A stretch of 64,000 nt of DNA, taken from Gentiana macrophylla. Its lineage: Eukaryota; Streptophyta; Magnoliopsida; Gentianales; Gentianaceae. Where the stretch lies: positions 55,424,246 to 55,488,245 of the forward strand of contig CM047817.1 in assembly GCA_026214975.1 (NCBI GenBank). Direction: 5' to 3'. Below are positions 34,308-45,152 of the stretch, piece by piece. The translations under genes were made by a program, and so were the position numbers. Every line of letters begins with the position of its first letter. Positions within the stretch are counted from its first letter, which is position 1. The notes under the pieces were generated by a model. That model did no database searches. It was not told where the DNA came from and saw only the letters and a program-made list of their open reading frames with translations.

Positions 34308-35906
34308 TGTTAAGGGTGTTTTTATATGTTTTATAAGGCTATATTTTATGATAATTTCCCCCCGTATTTGTATTATTTGCATAAAGAAATAAGTGTTTAG
34401 ACGAAATATTGAGCATGTGGTGTTTTAGTAAGTTAATCACAAAATTAGTCAATTTATGCGTTTTATTGATGAATTTATATTTAATTGGACATTATTACAT
34501 TTTGGGATATTTTTATGTGTTATAGATGCACAAATTCGAGCTCAAGAGGTAATTCAAAGATGATCAAGTCGGGTTTAATTAAAGAGGAAGAGATAATGGT
34601 GATTGGATTTGATTGGAAAGAGATAGATATGAGAAAATCAAGTTTTCACGTCTACGAATCAAGGCGTCGTGATTATTGAACGGCCGTTCAAGCTGGGTGG
34701 CGTCAAGATAGTGGACGGCGTCCAGGATGATATTTTGGATTCGACAAGTTTTGGGCCGGCTAGACGTGCGCCCAATCCCGGCTCGGCCTCGACTCAAATA
34801 AGTTTTGCAACTGGATGTGGCGTCCATGACCTTGGGACGGGCGTCCGGTGCCGACTTAACCCTAGCCGACCTAAAATCCTATAAATAGCGGCGTGTATTA
34901 AACCCTAGGGACATCTCATACACATTATTCCCTCATAACAAACCCTAGCAGCGCATCATTCAAGGAGGAGAGTCAAAGATGAATCCTTCCATCCCAATGA
35001 TTATGTCCAACAACATGATTGTTGGCTAAACGCATATAGCGAGTGGAACAACCGGAGGATATCACATCAACGTCATCACAACCATGATTCGTTAGTTTAT
35101 CTTTAGTTATGATTTTGAATATTTTGTTTTATTTATCGTTTGAATCTTGATTTATTGGTTAAGAGTTTCATTAGATAGGAATGTCAATGAACCTCTATGT
35201 TGTTTGAATTTTTATGGAAATTTAATTCAGCAATAGTTTTCTATTTCAATCGATACAATTGATGACGTTTTGAGGAATCATATATCGTTAGTTGGGTATT
35301 GCAATTTGGGAACGAATTGTTGATCTTGTTATGAATGTTATCTGTTTTTCTTGGAAAAGTAAACAAACCTTAGAAATTGATCTAAAGGAATTTAGTCGGT
35401 TTCGTGATTGATCATACCAATAAAGCGTATTCGAATCATAAAGCGGTTTGTCGATCGTTGAGTGATAGATTCTAGGTGTTCTCTTTGTTTCCCTTTTATA
35501 ATTCGAAAACAAAATCGTTTATTTCAACGCTAGTCTTAAGTTTAGTTCATTGCAACCTCAATTTTTTTCATTCGCTTTTTGCATATTTCCGGTTAAATCG
35601 TATCTGGGCGCCCGTCTGTCTTGAGGGCGCTTCGTCCACTCATGAATATCTCTTGTTTCTTTGTTTATTTTAGTTCTTTGTTTTATTTTCTTTTCCTTAG
35701 AGTTTTTGTTTATTTTTTTAGGTTCGAGTTTATAGTTAGATTAACCTTAGTTTTAGGTAATAGTTCGTGACATAACCAACTTAGGAGTTATATCTTAACT
35801 CGATAACTTTACGATTCCCTTAGGATGACTCGGCAACATCCTTTACTACGTACCTTATGCTTGGGGTGTTCGATAATATAAATTTAAAACACGTTTTTAA
35901 CGAACA
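34308..35906 (+). repeat. 5' LTR of the Athila-like element (TGTTAAGG...CGAACA)
   Basis: The LTR starts TGTTAAGGGTG and ends TTAACGAACA; length 1599 bp against 1607 bp for the 3' LTR. TATAAATA at 34881-34888 is the probable promoter. Differences from the 3' LTR cluster at CAG/CTG sites, for example in 35421-35460 against 54590-54630. Confidence 0.9.
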
Positions 35907-35912
35907 AGTTTT

Positions 35913-35928
35913 TGGCGCCGTTGCCGGG
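35913..35928 (+). promoter_or_regulatory. Primer-binding site, tRNA-Asp
   Basis: TGGCGCCGTTGCCGGG, six bases inside the LTR, is complementary to the 3' end of plant tRNA-Asp(GTC). Athila-type elements use this primer. Confidence 0.85.
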
Positions 35929-36501
35929 AATCGTAACGGTTGTCGATTCTTCGTAGTATAGTTTCTCTAGTTAGTAACTTTCTTAGGTTTTAGATTAGTT
36001 TTGTTTTCCTTAGTCTCGGTTTGTTTATCTTCTGTTTCTGTTGTTATTCTCGCTCGACCCTCGTTTTTGGCTTTTGAGCGAGCGTCCAATCATCTGACGC
36101 CCGTTCATTCTCGAGGAAAATTCCCTTTTATCTGTTTAAGCGATCGAGCGAAGCGTCTGGCCTCTCCAAACGCCCGTTTGTTTAGTAAATACGCCTCGAA
36201 TCGCTTTTAGTACACGCAGGCGGCGTCTATTGAACCAGGCGCCCGTCCGGGAACTTCCACTAGACAAACGCTCGTTCACGATTACGAGCGCCCGTCCGTC
36301 TATCTTTCTTGTTCTTCTCCTTTCTTCTCTTAGCTTGTATTCCAAGGTTAACTCTTCATCATCAACTCGACTTTTAGTCGAGTGTTGACCCCTCTGTTGT
36401 CCTCCTGGTTTATGCAAACCGAGAAGCAAGAAGGACCTCTCTCTTTGATCCGAACCGAACGGTCCATCCTAAGAAGAAGGCTTTTTCCCGATCTAGACAT
36501 C

Positions 36502-37280
36502 ATGGCTGACCAAGTTCAAAATCCGAATCTAGTTCCTCCTAATCCAGCCCTCCCAAATCAAAATCCAGACCCTCAAGCTCAGCTGAATCAGCTCCTTCAA
36601 CAAATACAGTTGTTACAACAACAACAGAATCGACAAGCTGGGCTACAAAACCAATTGCAACAACTCCATCAAGCCCAGCAAGCCCAGCTAAATCAAGACC
36701 CCTATGCCCCTTATCTTAACCAAGACTTCCTGGAGGGGCATAGACCTATTCGACCTCCAGATATGGGGCAAGTACATTTCGATCCCGAAGAATGGAGTGG
36801 TTGGGGTGGTCCAAAATAGCTCTTTTCATGGCTTTGCTCAAGAAGATCCTCATGACTTCTTGTCCACTTTTGTTCAAATTTGCGAAGCGAGCCATTATCC
36901 GGGTGTTGATTACGAGATTGTTGTTGAAACTTTTCCCGTTTGCTTTAAAGGTGAAGCAAGCAGATGGTTCAAATCCTTACCCCATCACTCTCTCCATACA
37001 GGCCGATGTTAAAAGAGCCTTCGCTCTCAAATTCGTTTCACCTGGAGCGATAATGGGCCTTAAGCGTGATATAGCTAATTTTGAGCAATTAGAAGGAGAA
37101 AGCATAGGAAAGGCCTGGGAAAGGTTGAATTTGTTAATGAGGAAATGCCCTAACCATGGATACACTCGACATGAACTCCTAGAATTATTCTATCAGGGTG
37201 TTACTCAACCCAATAGAGATTATCTAGATTCCACAGCTCATGGATCTTTTCTGGGCGGAGGAGATGATGTTTGCCTATAG
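36502..37280 (+). pseudogene. Athila/Tat-type gag, frameshifted
   Basis: A start at 36502 gives MADQVQNPNLVPPNPALPNQ and a Gln-rich stretch. The frame is lost near 36800 and goes on in frame 36704-37012 (FHGFAQEDPHDFLSTF, FPVCFKGEASRWFKSLP) and then in the third frame from about 37000 to 37280 (GLKRDIANFEQLEGESIGKAWERLNLLMRKCPNHG, LLELFYQGV). These are the ordered blocks of the Retrotrans_gag domain of this lineage. At least two frameshifts exist. A further in-frame Met lies upstream at 36382, but the Met at 36502 has the usual start of this family. Confidence 0.8.
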
Positions 37281-38514
37281 GGGTAGTGAAACAATTGCCA
37301 AGAACAACATGTGGTCAACCTCAGGAAGACCCATGTTGAGGAAGATAAGAGGAAATCATTTGCAAGCGATCTGTGACACGGATGTTGGTTGCTCAAGTGG
37401 AAATGATAAACCAACAGATGGCTAATTTACAAATGCAACAACCGAAGGATCGGCGGATATGAGTCTTACGGGAACGCAGCGAGCAATAAGAACGGAGATG
37501 AAGTAAATGCGATAGGCAACCGAATCAAACTTTTCGTAATTTCAATCAAAATTACGTCAATCAAGCTATAATCCAAACCGTAACTTTTCTCGAAATCCAT
37601 GAAAGCTTATTATTATCGCCACTGGCGCATCCAATTCCAACGGTCCTTCAACTCCAACAATCAAAGGCCCCAAGGCAATTGGGCTCAAACACAAAATCCA
37701 CAGCCCACCTCTATCTCTCAAAAGAAATTCGATGAGCTAGTAGATATGGTGCAAGCACTAGCCACCGGTCAAAAGGCGATAGAGAGGCAGATTGGCGGAT
37801 GGTGATCAACAAGCAAGCAGGCCCCAAGGAAGAAGGCTGCCGAGTTACGCAGATAAAAATCCTAAGGCGAAGTAAGTGCTCAGTAATGCCATCACACCGC
37901 GGTGGAATTATGGACAAGAGGAGGAGTTGAATGCGATTACACTTAGAAGCGGAAAGAGAGTTGGACCCGAGAAGGCGCCGGGAAACAAGTAGCCCTCCCG
38001 ACGCCATGAGTTCGAGGAGGGGATAAGCGGCAGACAAATACCAAAGAAAGCGGCAGTGGCGAGAGAGTGAATGATAATGATTCCTCGGGGAAAGTGATGA
38101 GGATGTTGAAAAAGAGTAGTCGGATGGCCGAACCACGACTAAAAGAAAGTGAAAAGTTTGTCGGATGGAAGGATAAGGAGGATGAAGCCATTAAAAATCA
38201 AATTCCAATCAATCATCCGAAAACCTTCCTTATCCAACCAAAGAAAAATGAGAATACTTTGAACTCGATAAAACTTACGATGGAGTGAGGAAGCCGCCAG
38301 AGAAACCATGGTGACTATGCCTCTTGCCGAAGTGTTAATCGAGATGCCTAAATGCTCCAAGTTTCTTAAGGGCGCTGTGGAAGTAAGAAGAAGCGAAAGG
38401 AATGGCGGATGAAGTGCTAAGCGAAGAATGCTCGGCAATTTCTCGAGCATTGCAATAAAACGTGGTGTGACCCGGACGACCTTCAATCTCTTGCATGATC
38501 GAAGGCGCCGACGT
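37281..38514 (+). pseudogene. Degenerate gag-protease linker
   Basis: Fragments such as ISQKKFDELVDMVQALATGQKAIERQIG (37599-37805) resemble the linker after gag in Athila-type polyproteins. The frame changes many times and no zinc knuckle can be read. The base composition is unusually CG-rich in short bursts (for example 37440-37500), which fits the CAG/CTG corruption described in the findings. Confidence 0.5.
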
Positions 38515-38967
38515 TCCACAATGTCTTATGCGACTCTGGTGCCTCTGTTAATGTGATGCCTTTGAACATCTGCAAAAGTCTCGGGTTGGACAAAAGGCTA
38601 AGGGAGCGCCCCGTCTCTCTTAGTTGGTGGACAAATCTAGCCGTTTGGCAGCCGGTTGCGTTAACAATGTCCTTACCCATGTTAAACAATTGGTGTTTCC
38701 AACCGATCGGGTTATATTGGACTACCAATCGACAAGGAAATGCCCACGATCCTAGGCCGGCCTTTCTTGGACACCTCTGCTTTGCCACCATTGACTTCCA
38801 CACTTGGCCAAATTACCTTGAGAATAGGAGACACTTCCATTTCCATCGAGCAAGGTAAAAGTTCGAAGAATCCCCAATTCGAGAGAATTTCATTCATTGA
38901 AGCAATTTATGGGGATGAATCGACCACGATGAAGAGCTCGCAGAGACAGGAGCCCTGGATGTCATAA
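38515..38967 (+). pseudogene. Gypsy aspartic protease region
   Basis: CDSGASVNVMPLNICKSLGL (38530-38590) is a retropepsin active-site block (Asp-Ser-Gly-Ala) in Athila-like form. In another frame TILGRPFLDTSA...LGQITLRIGD (38743-38847) is the second half of the domain. The frameshift between them is near 38720. Confidence 0.75.
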
Positions 38968-39493
38968 ATCACGAAGAAGAAGAAAACAAGCGTTCAAGAG
39001 CCGTAGTCAGCTGTAGAGTTTGTCTCAACAACTTATGCGCACCGAGCCTATAAGTGAGCAGAAAATTTGGGACATTCCAGGGGATGAGCGGTGGTGATCG
39101 AAGGAGCTCAATCAGCAGACTTTAACCTTGCCGAAGAGGAAATTTTAATGGGAAGTTTGGGATGAAATCGAATTACGGAGAGAAGCTACCCATTGAGAGT
39201 TGGATGATTGGGAGCGACTTGCCGATGAACTTGAAGAAGAAGAGCTTAAGAAGGTGATTGCACATCGCAGTTAAGAAAGCGGAAGTGGACAGGAGATTCC
39301 TTTTGATGGCGTGATTCAATACCTTTCGGGATTACTCCCCCAGGAAGATGAGGTGTTTTTGATCAACCGGTCCAAACTCAAATAGAAAAAGGTGGTCCGT
39401 TAAAATCTAGCATCGAGCAACCACCTGTTGACTTAGAGTTGAAACCACTTCGCAAAGATCTAAAATACATCTTTCTTAAAGAGCGGTGATAAG

Positions 39494-40420
39494 TTGCCCC
39501 TAATCATCTCGTCTAAACTCGAGCCTGAGCAAGAGGCAAAATTGATCAAAGTCTTTGGAGAAACATATCCTCGCGTTCGGATGGCGGTGGGCGATATCGG
39601 AGAATCAGCCTGGATGTATGCATGCATAAGATCCGAACGGAGGAAGGAGCGAAAAAGGTCGACAACCGCAAAGAAGGGTGAATCCGCATATGCAGGAAGT
39701 TGTCAAAAAGGAGATCATCAAATGGCTTGATATGGGGATTATGTATGCCATCGCCGGCGGTGAGTGGGTTAGCCCTACTCAAGTTGTGCCAAAGAAGGGG
39801 TATTACCATAGAAAAAATGAAAAAGGGGAGGAAATTGCTTTACGCCTTGTGGTGGTTATAGGTCTCGCATTGATTATCGCAGATTGAACGAAGTCAACGC
39901 AAAAGATCATTTCCCTTACCCTTCATTGACCAAACTAATTGAAAGGCGAGTGGTCACAAATATTATTGTTTTCTCGATGGATATTCGGGTACTTCCAGAT
40001 AGCCATCGATCCTAATGACCAGGAAAAGACCACGTTTATGTGTCCATACGGTACTTTTGCTTTTCGCAGAATGCCATTCGCCTATGCAATGCACCCGCGA
40101 CTTTTCAATGGTGCATGTTAGCCATTTTTGACAGACTTGTAGAGCAATGCATGGAGGTCTTTATGGATGACTTCTCGATCTATGGCGATGACTTTGATGA
40201 GATCTTAAGGAATCTAGATATGGTACTCAATGATGTGTTGAGAAAAATTTGGTGCTTAATCGGGAGAAATGCCATTTTCTAGTTGACGAATGGATTGTTT
40301 TGGGACACAAGTTGTCCGGTGAAGGTATTCAGGTGGATAGGGCTAAAGTAGAGGCCATTGAGAAAATGTCATATCCAAAGACGATTACGGAGGTACGAGG
40401 ATTCTGGGACATGTAGGCTT
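39494..40420 (+). pseudogene. Gypsy reverse transcriptase, broken
   Basis: Ordered blocks are LIISSKLEPEQEAKLIKV (39494 on), MQEVVKKEIIKWLDMGIMY and WVSPTQVVPKKG (39678-39810), DYRRLN-like IDYRRLNEVNAKDHFPYPSL (near 39870-39930), IAIDPNDQEKTTFMCPYGTFAFRRMPF (about 40000-40080) and CMEVFMDDFSIYG (near 40149-40185) with the catalytic FMDD. The frames change at least four times. RT copies the element's RNA into DNA. Confidence 0.85.
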
Positions 40421-40579
40421 CTATCGGCGTTTTATTAAAGATTTTTCGACTATAGCAAAGCCGCTTATCCAACTTTCTTTGAAAGAGGAAGTAGAGTTCG
40501 TGTTTGATGATGGGTGTAAAGAAGCTTTCAAATGCTTAAAGGATAAGTTAACCGGTGCCCCCATTTTGATCGCTACCGA

Positions 40580-40960
40580 TGGACTAAACCTTTCGAACTC
40601 ATGTGCGATGCCTCTAACTATGCTATAGGCGCATTTCTAGGCGAGAGAATTGACAAAAGTTCGAGACCAATCTACTATGCGAGCCGCACTTTGAACCCAT
40701 TTCGGTGTAACTACACTACTACTACGAGAGAAAGAATTCTAGCGATCGTTTTTGCTATGGATAAGTTTCAAGTTACCTTCTTGGGTCTCGAGTTGTGGTT
40801 TGGGACAGATCATGCAACATTACGCTACCTCATAGAAAAAGCAGACGCCAAACCAAGGTTCTTGAGATGGATTACGATACTACAGAATTTGACCTTGAAA
40901 TTAAGGATAAGAAAGGTAGCGAAAATGTTGTAGGTGATCACTTATCTCGCTTAGTGAGCG
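40580..40960 (+). pseudogene. Gypsy RNase H
   Basis: CDASNYAIGAFLGERIDKSSRPIYYASRTLN (from 40604) has the first catalytic Asp, TRERILAIVFAMDKF the Glu and FGTDHATLRYL a further Asp, the order of the RT_RNaseH domain. The frame shifts near 40880, and the linker LEIKDKKGSENVVGDHLSRL then runs in the next frame. Confidence 0.85.
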
Positions 40961-41122
40961 TGGGTGACGAAAACACTAAGGAAATAGGCATTGACTTTCC
41001 AAGCGAGCAATTAATGAGGCTCGAGAATGTGAGGCCGTGGTATCTTGATTACGTCAATTACATAGCGATTGGACATCTAGAAGAGAGGACGTGTCGAGGA
41101 AAAGAAGAAGTTTTTCGGTGAC

Positions 41123-41766
41123 TTGAAGTATCTCGTATGGGAGGATCCACATTTGTTTAAAGTCCGCAAAGACGGGTTGCTTAGAAGGTGTGTTCGGAAC
41201 ATGAACAAGCTGGATATCTTAGAGCAATGTCACAGTGGCCTGTTTGGTGGACACTACGGAGCACAAAAGATTGCGAAAATCCTTCAATTTGGATTTTCTT
41301 GGCCTACTCTGTTCAAAGATTTGAAGCCTTTTGCAAAGGCCGTGATAGATGCCAAAGAGTAGGGAGGCTCGAGAATAGGATGGAGATGCCTTTGAGGCCT
41401 ATTTTGGAATGTGAAGTCTTCGACGTGTGGGGCATCGATTTCATGGGACCTTTCCCATCATCGTGCGGTAATAAATATAGCCTAGTCTGCGTTGACTATG
41501 TTTCCAAATGGGTAGAGGCTATAGCCACCCAAACCAATGATCACAAAGTTGTAAAGAAATTCTTGCAAAAGAATATCTTTACTAGATTTGGCTGTCCTAG
41601 AGCCCTTATCAGTGATGAAGGTTCGCACTTGTGTAATGCACCACTAGATAAAATTCTTGAAAGATATGGTGTCAAGCATAAGATTGGTACACCATACCAC
41701 CCCCAAACCAGTGGCCAAGTCGAAGTAAGCAACAGAAGTCTAAAGCGGATTTTGAGAAAGCGGTGA
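41123..41766 (+). pseudogene. Gypsy integrase
   Basis: The zinc-binding H2C2 part is [20 protein letters not shown], with the CxxC-type end in the second frame ([10 protein letters not shown]). The DDE core is [11 protein letters not shown] (first Asp), [11 protein letters not shown] (second Asp) and [14 protein letters not shown] (Glu). A frameshift near 41340 separates the two parts. The C-terminus continues in broken frames to about 42260, ending near KKYFGQPYES. Confidence 0.85.
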
Positions 41767-42261
41767 ATTCGAATAGATCCAGCTGGATTTCAAATTGGAC
41801 GACGCGACTCGGGCTTATCGTATGCTGCGTTCAAGACCCCTATGGGTACGTCGCCCTTTCAAATGGTTTACGACAGGCGTGCCATCTACCGGTCGAGTGG
41901 AGCACAAAGCTTCTTGGGCTATTAAATACTTGAACCCGATAGCCACTCTGTGGCGAGAAAGAGATTACTGCAATCGCATGAGCTCGATGAATTCAGACTC
42001 GGGGCCTACGAACATAAAGCGAGCAAGGAAAGAACGAAAGCGCTCCATGATGCTAAAATAAAGGGCGAGAGATTTCAAGGTAGGAGAGATGGCTTTACTT
42101 TACAACACGGATTACATCTGTTGCTTGTGGCAAGCTTAAGTCGAGATGGTCCGGACCCTTTGAAATTGTCGAAGTTCATCCGGGAGGAGCGATTTCCTTG
42201 AAGAAGTACAGCGGTCAACCTTTTAAAGTAAACGGTCCGCATTGAAAAAGTATTTTGGCCA

Positions 42262-43296
42262 ACCTTATGAAAGTACCGAGGTCATATACTTTCAAAAGTT
42301 GGTTGGCGTGCTCGATGTCTTTGAATTGTGATGAGATTCCATCCGATTTCTTTGCTTGAACGATGACATTCTTACCCTTAAAGAAGCTTCTACCACGATT
42401 CCTGCACCTATCATTGCGCTGGTGCCACATGTAGAAGAAGTTGAGACAAAGACGAAAGTCAGTGCTGTCTGGAGAACCAAGTTAAAAAACTTGGTAGGGC
42501 ATTTCACTTGTGGAGGTTGTGGTCAAACCTCGGTCCTTCACTCTGATTCTGATGATGAGGTGGCCGCATTTAAGCCAAAGTGGCCCGACCCGGGTTGACT
42601 TTGAAGAGTATGTCAAGCTAATGACATAAAAGAGCGCTTAGGAGGCAACCTAGCTTTGTTTCTTTTCTCTTTAAGTAAGCTATTTCTGTTTCAGTTGTAG
42701 GAGTAGTACCTTGGTTGTTTGAGTGAGATGTTGTGTTCCTACGAGTTGTTGAATGTTTCGTTTATGTTTATTCATATACCCTTGTACCCGAGATTATATG
42801 TATGTCGAGTCTTTGCAGATACCTTAGAGCGAGTTCGAGCTATTCTATCCAATGTTGTCAATTCGAGTTGCGGTGGTGCATTCATGCTACGGCCCGACCT
42901 CTGCTAACTTTCATCCGACAACCCTTTGTTGAAACCAGCTAAGTTTTTTTTTTTTTTCTTTTATTTTGCACATTACGAGGACATAATGTGATTTAAGTGT
43001 GGGGGTGTCTGGGTATGTTTTTATGCTATATCTTTGAAATATGAGTGAATTTTTAAATTTCGTCGAAATTTAAATTTTTGTGAGTCTCGAGCATATAATT
43101 GGAACTAGATGCTTGCTAGTTGTAGTTTTCTAACGATGATAGTATGTGACTTAGTGAGATAATTATAGCATGTCTTTACTTTTATGGAGATAGTGTTCAT
43201 TTTTCACTCACGAAAGCCTTTGATATTGGAGCAAGATTTTTGAACTATATCCTTTCATTATTTTGATGAGTATCTTAAGAAGGTCAGTATGGTAAC
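42262..43296 (+). other. 3' region of the Athila-like element, before the nested insertion
   Basis: No domain is recognised. A frame at 42356-42598 (TTIPAPIIALVPHVEEVETKTK, then GHFTCGGCGQTS) may be a decayed additional ORF. The GGACATAATGTG...TTAAGTGTGGGGG block (42970-43006) is typical of this lineage. The region continues at 52790 after the insertion. Confidence 0.55.
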
Positions 43297-45137
43297 TGTT
43301 AGGTGTGATGCCCGAAAGACAATTTTTGTAATTGTTTTATTTAATAAATGAAATGATATTATTATTCATATTTATTATTCTCATAATCACCGATGTGACA
43401 ATAGTATTTACACTACTGAAAACCACGAGTATATCGTTTATGTAATCACTTAACTCTCGGTGTATGAGATATACACGGGAGGATTGAGTTAGTGAAGATG
43501 TACTTAAAATACAATTAGTCCGTAGTAAAGTTAATCGAGAGTATCGGGTCTCCCCTTTAACGTACTATTAATGCGCCCATAACACGATAGGTGTGATCGT
43601 CTTATCCGGACTTTCGGTTAAGGGAACCTAATGGGGCATTTATATATGATAGATATATCATATAAATTTGGACCGATTTGATCGAGTTCTCAATATAATT
43701 CCGTAATTGAGAAGTCTTATCGAATCATTAGATGATCATATTATGGATGTATCTTAATCCTCGAGGTGATCACGATCATTTCGCTTGAATCGATTATGAG
43801 GTTTGACTTGACGGTTAAGGATTACACTCGAGTCTGTGATCCGAATTACCCCATCTTGGCATTATCTTTGGATTGAGTGAGTAGTACGTGTTATCACAGA
43901 TACGGAATCCATTCCTTCCATTTATGGAAGTAGATAGACAGTTCCCTTATGAGTTAATCCTAGACATTGATCGATCCATGGGATTCATATTACACTGATT
44001 AGCTACCAGTGAGTTATTTGAATTATTGATCACTAGGGGTTAATGGTAAGTAAGGACAAGATGTTACGAAAAGGGTTAACGGTAACTTCCCGATTTAGAA
44101 TGAGCGATCTATGGAGGATTAATCCATATGAAATGATTATATCGGTGGGCGCTTATTACTTTCGTGAGGAGATAAATATAATCTTATAATCGGAGGAGTG
44201 CGATCACGGGATTATGGTGGCATATTCTCGTGATTGATTTATCGAATATAATTATTACATTCATCGAGATAATTATTTATTTGATTTATCGGAGCCCGTG
44301 ATTATTAGTCCATGGTCCCCGACGTGCCTCCTAATATAGCATAGATATTCTCGGACGTCGAATCTCGATAATATTAATTTAGTTCATGTTGGACTTTATT
44401 AAAGCGATATGTGAATTAATTGTTTAGTGGACTATTAAATTAGTTGGGCTAAATAATTAAATATGTGGAAAAGACATTTTCCATAATCTTGGCCCAATTA
44501 TTGTGTAATGGCAAAAATTAATATTGACTAGGTCAATATATACAAATTTCACCCCATGTGATTGTTTTTAACAAGGAATTAGTTTTCTTGTGTGTTAAAA
44601 GACATGTGCATAAAAATATTTATTGGATAAATATTTATGGTAAATAATAAAGATATGAATATTCTTGATTTGTTTTAGAATATTTTGGGATTATCTTTAT
44701 TTACTAGGATTATTATAATTGATTTTGTATTAATTGTAAAATCCTTGGAGGCTAAGTTTTACTCTCCTATATAAAGAGAGTTCTCCCAAGCCTTAGAATA
44801 CACTTGAGAATTTCGAATTCCCCTTAGTAATTGAGAGGAAGAAATTTTCGGCCATAGTCTAGGGAAAATCTTGGTGATTTTTCCGGGTAGCATATCGGAG
44901 GGGTTCGAGTCGAGAATTCCTTCCACCGGGAATTGCTTGGATCACACGTACGGAAGATCGTGGTGCTCATCACATCTACTTCCATTCATCCTCCTTGCTG
45001 TTCTCCAACTTGGATTTTGAGATCCAAGAGGTATGTTCTACAACTTACTTGTAGATGTAGATTTAATGTTTTATTACGTGTATTATATAGATCTAGATCC
45101 TTAAATCGCTTCCGTTGCGATGATGGTATTCCTAACG
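43297..45137 (+). repeat. 5' LTR (TGTTAGGTGTGATGCCC...)
   Basis: It starts TGTTAGGTGTG and ends TTCCTAACG where the 3' LTR ends TTCCTAACA. TATATAAA at 44768-44775 is the probable promoter. The length equals that of the 3' LTR. Confidence 0.85.
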
Positions 45138-45138
45138 A

Positions 45139-45152
45139 TGGTATCGATCGCC
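45139..45152 (+). promoter_or_regulatory. Primer-binding site, altered tRNA-Met type
   Basis: TGGTATCGATCGCC stands where TGGTATCAGAGCC is expected. The first seven bases are right; the CAG is replaced. Confidence 0.55.

Noticed and set aside
36382..36501. Upstream Met (36382) as gag start
   Set aside because: The frame is open, but the Met at 36502 (MADQVQNPN) opens the typical Gln/Pro-rich N-terminus; the upstream part reads like leader.
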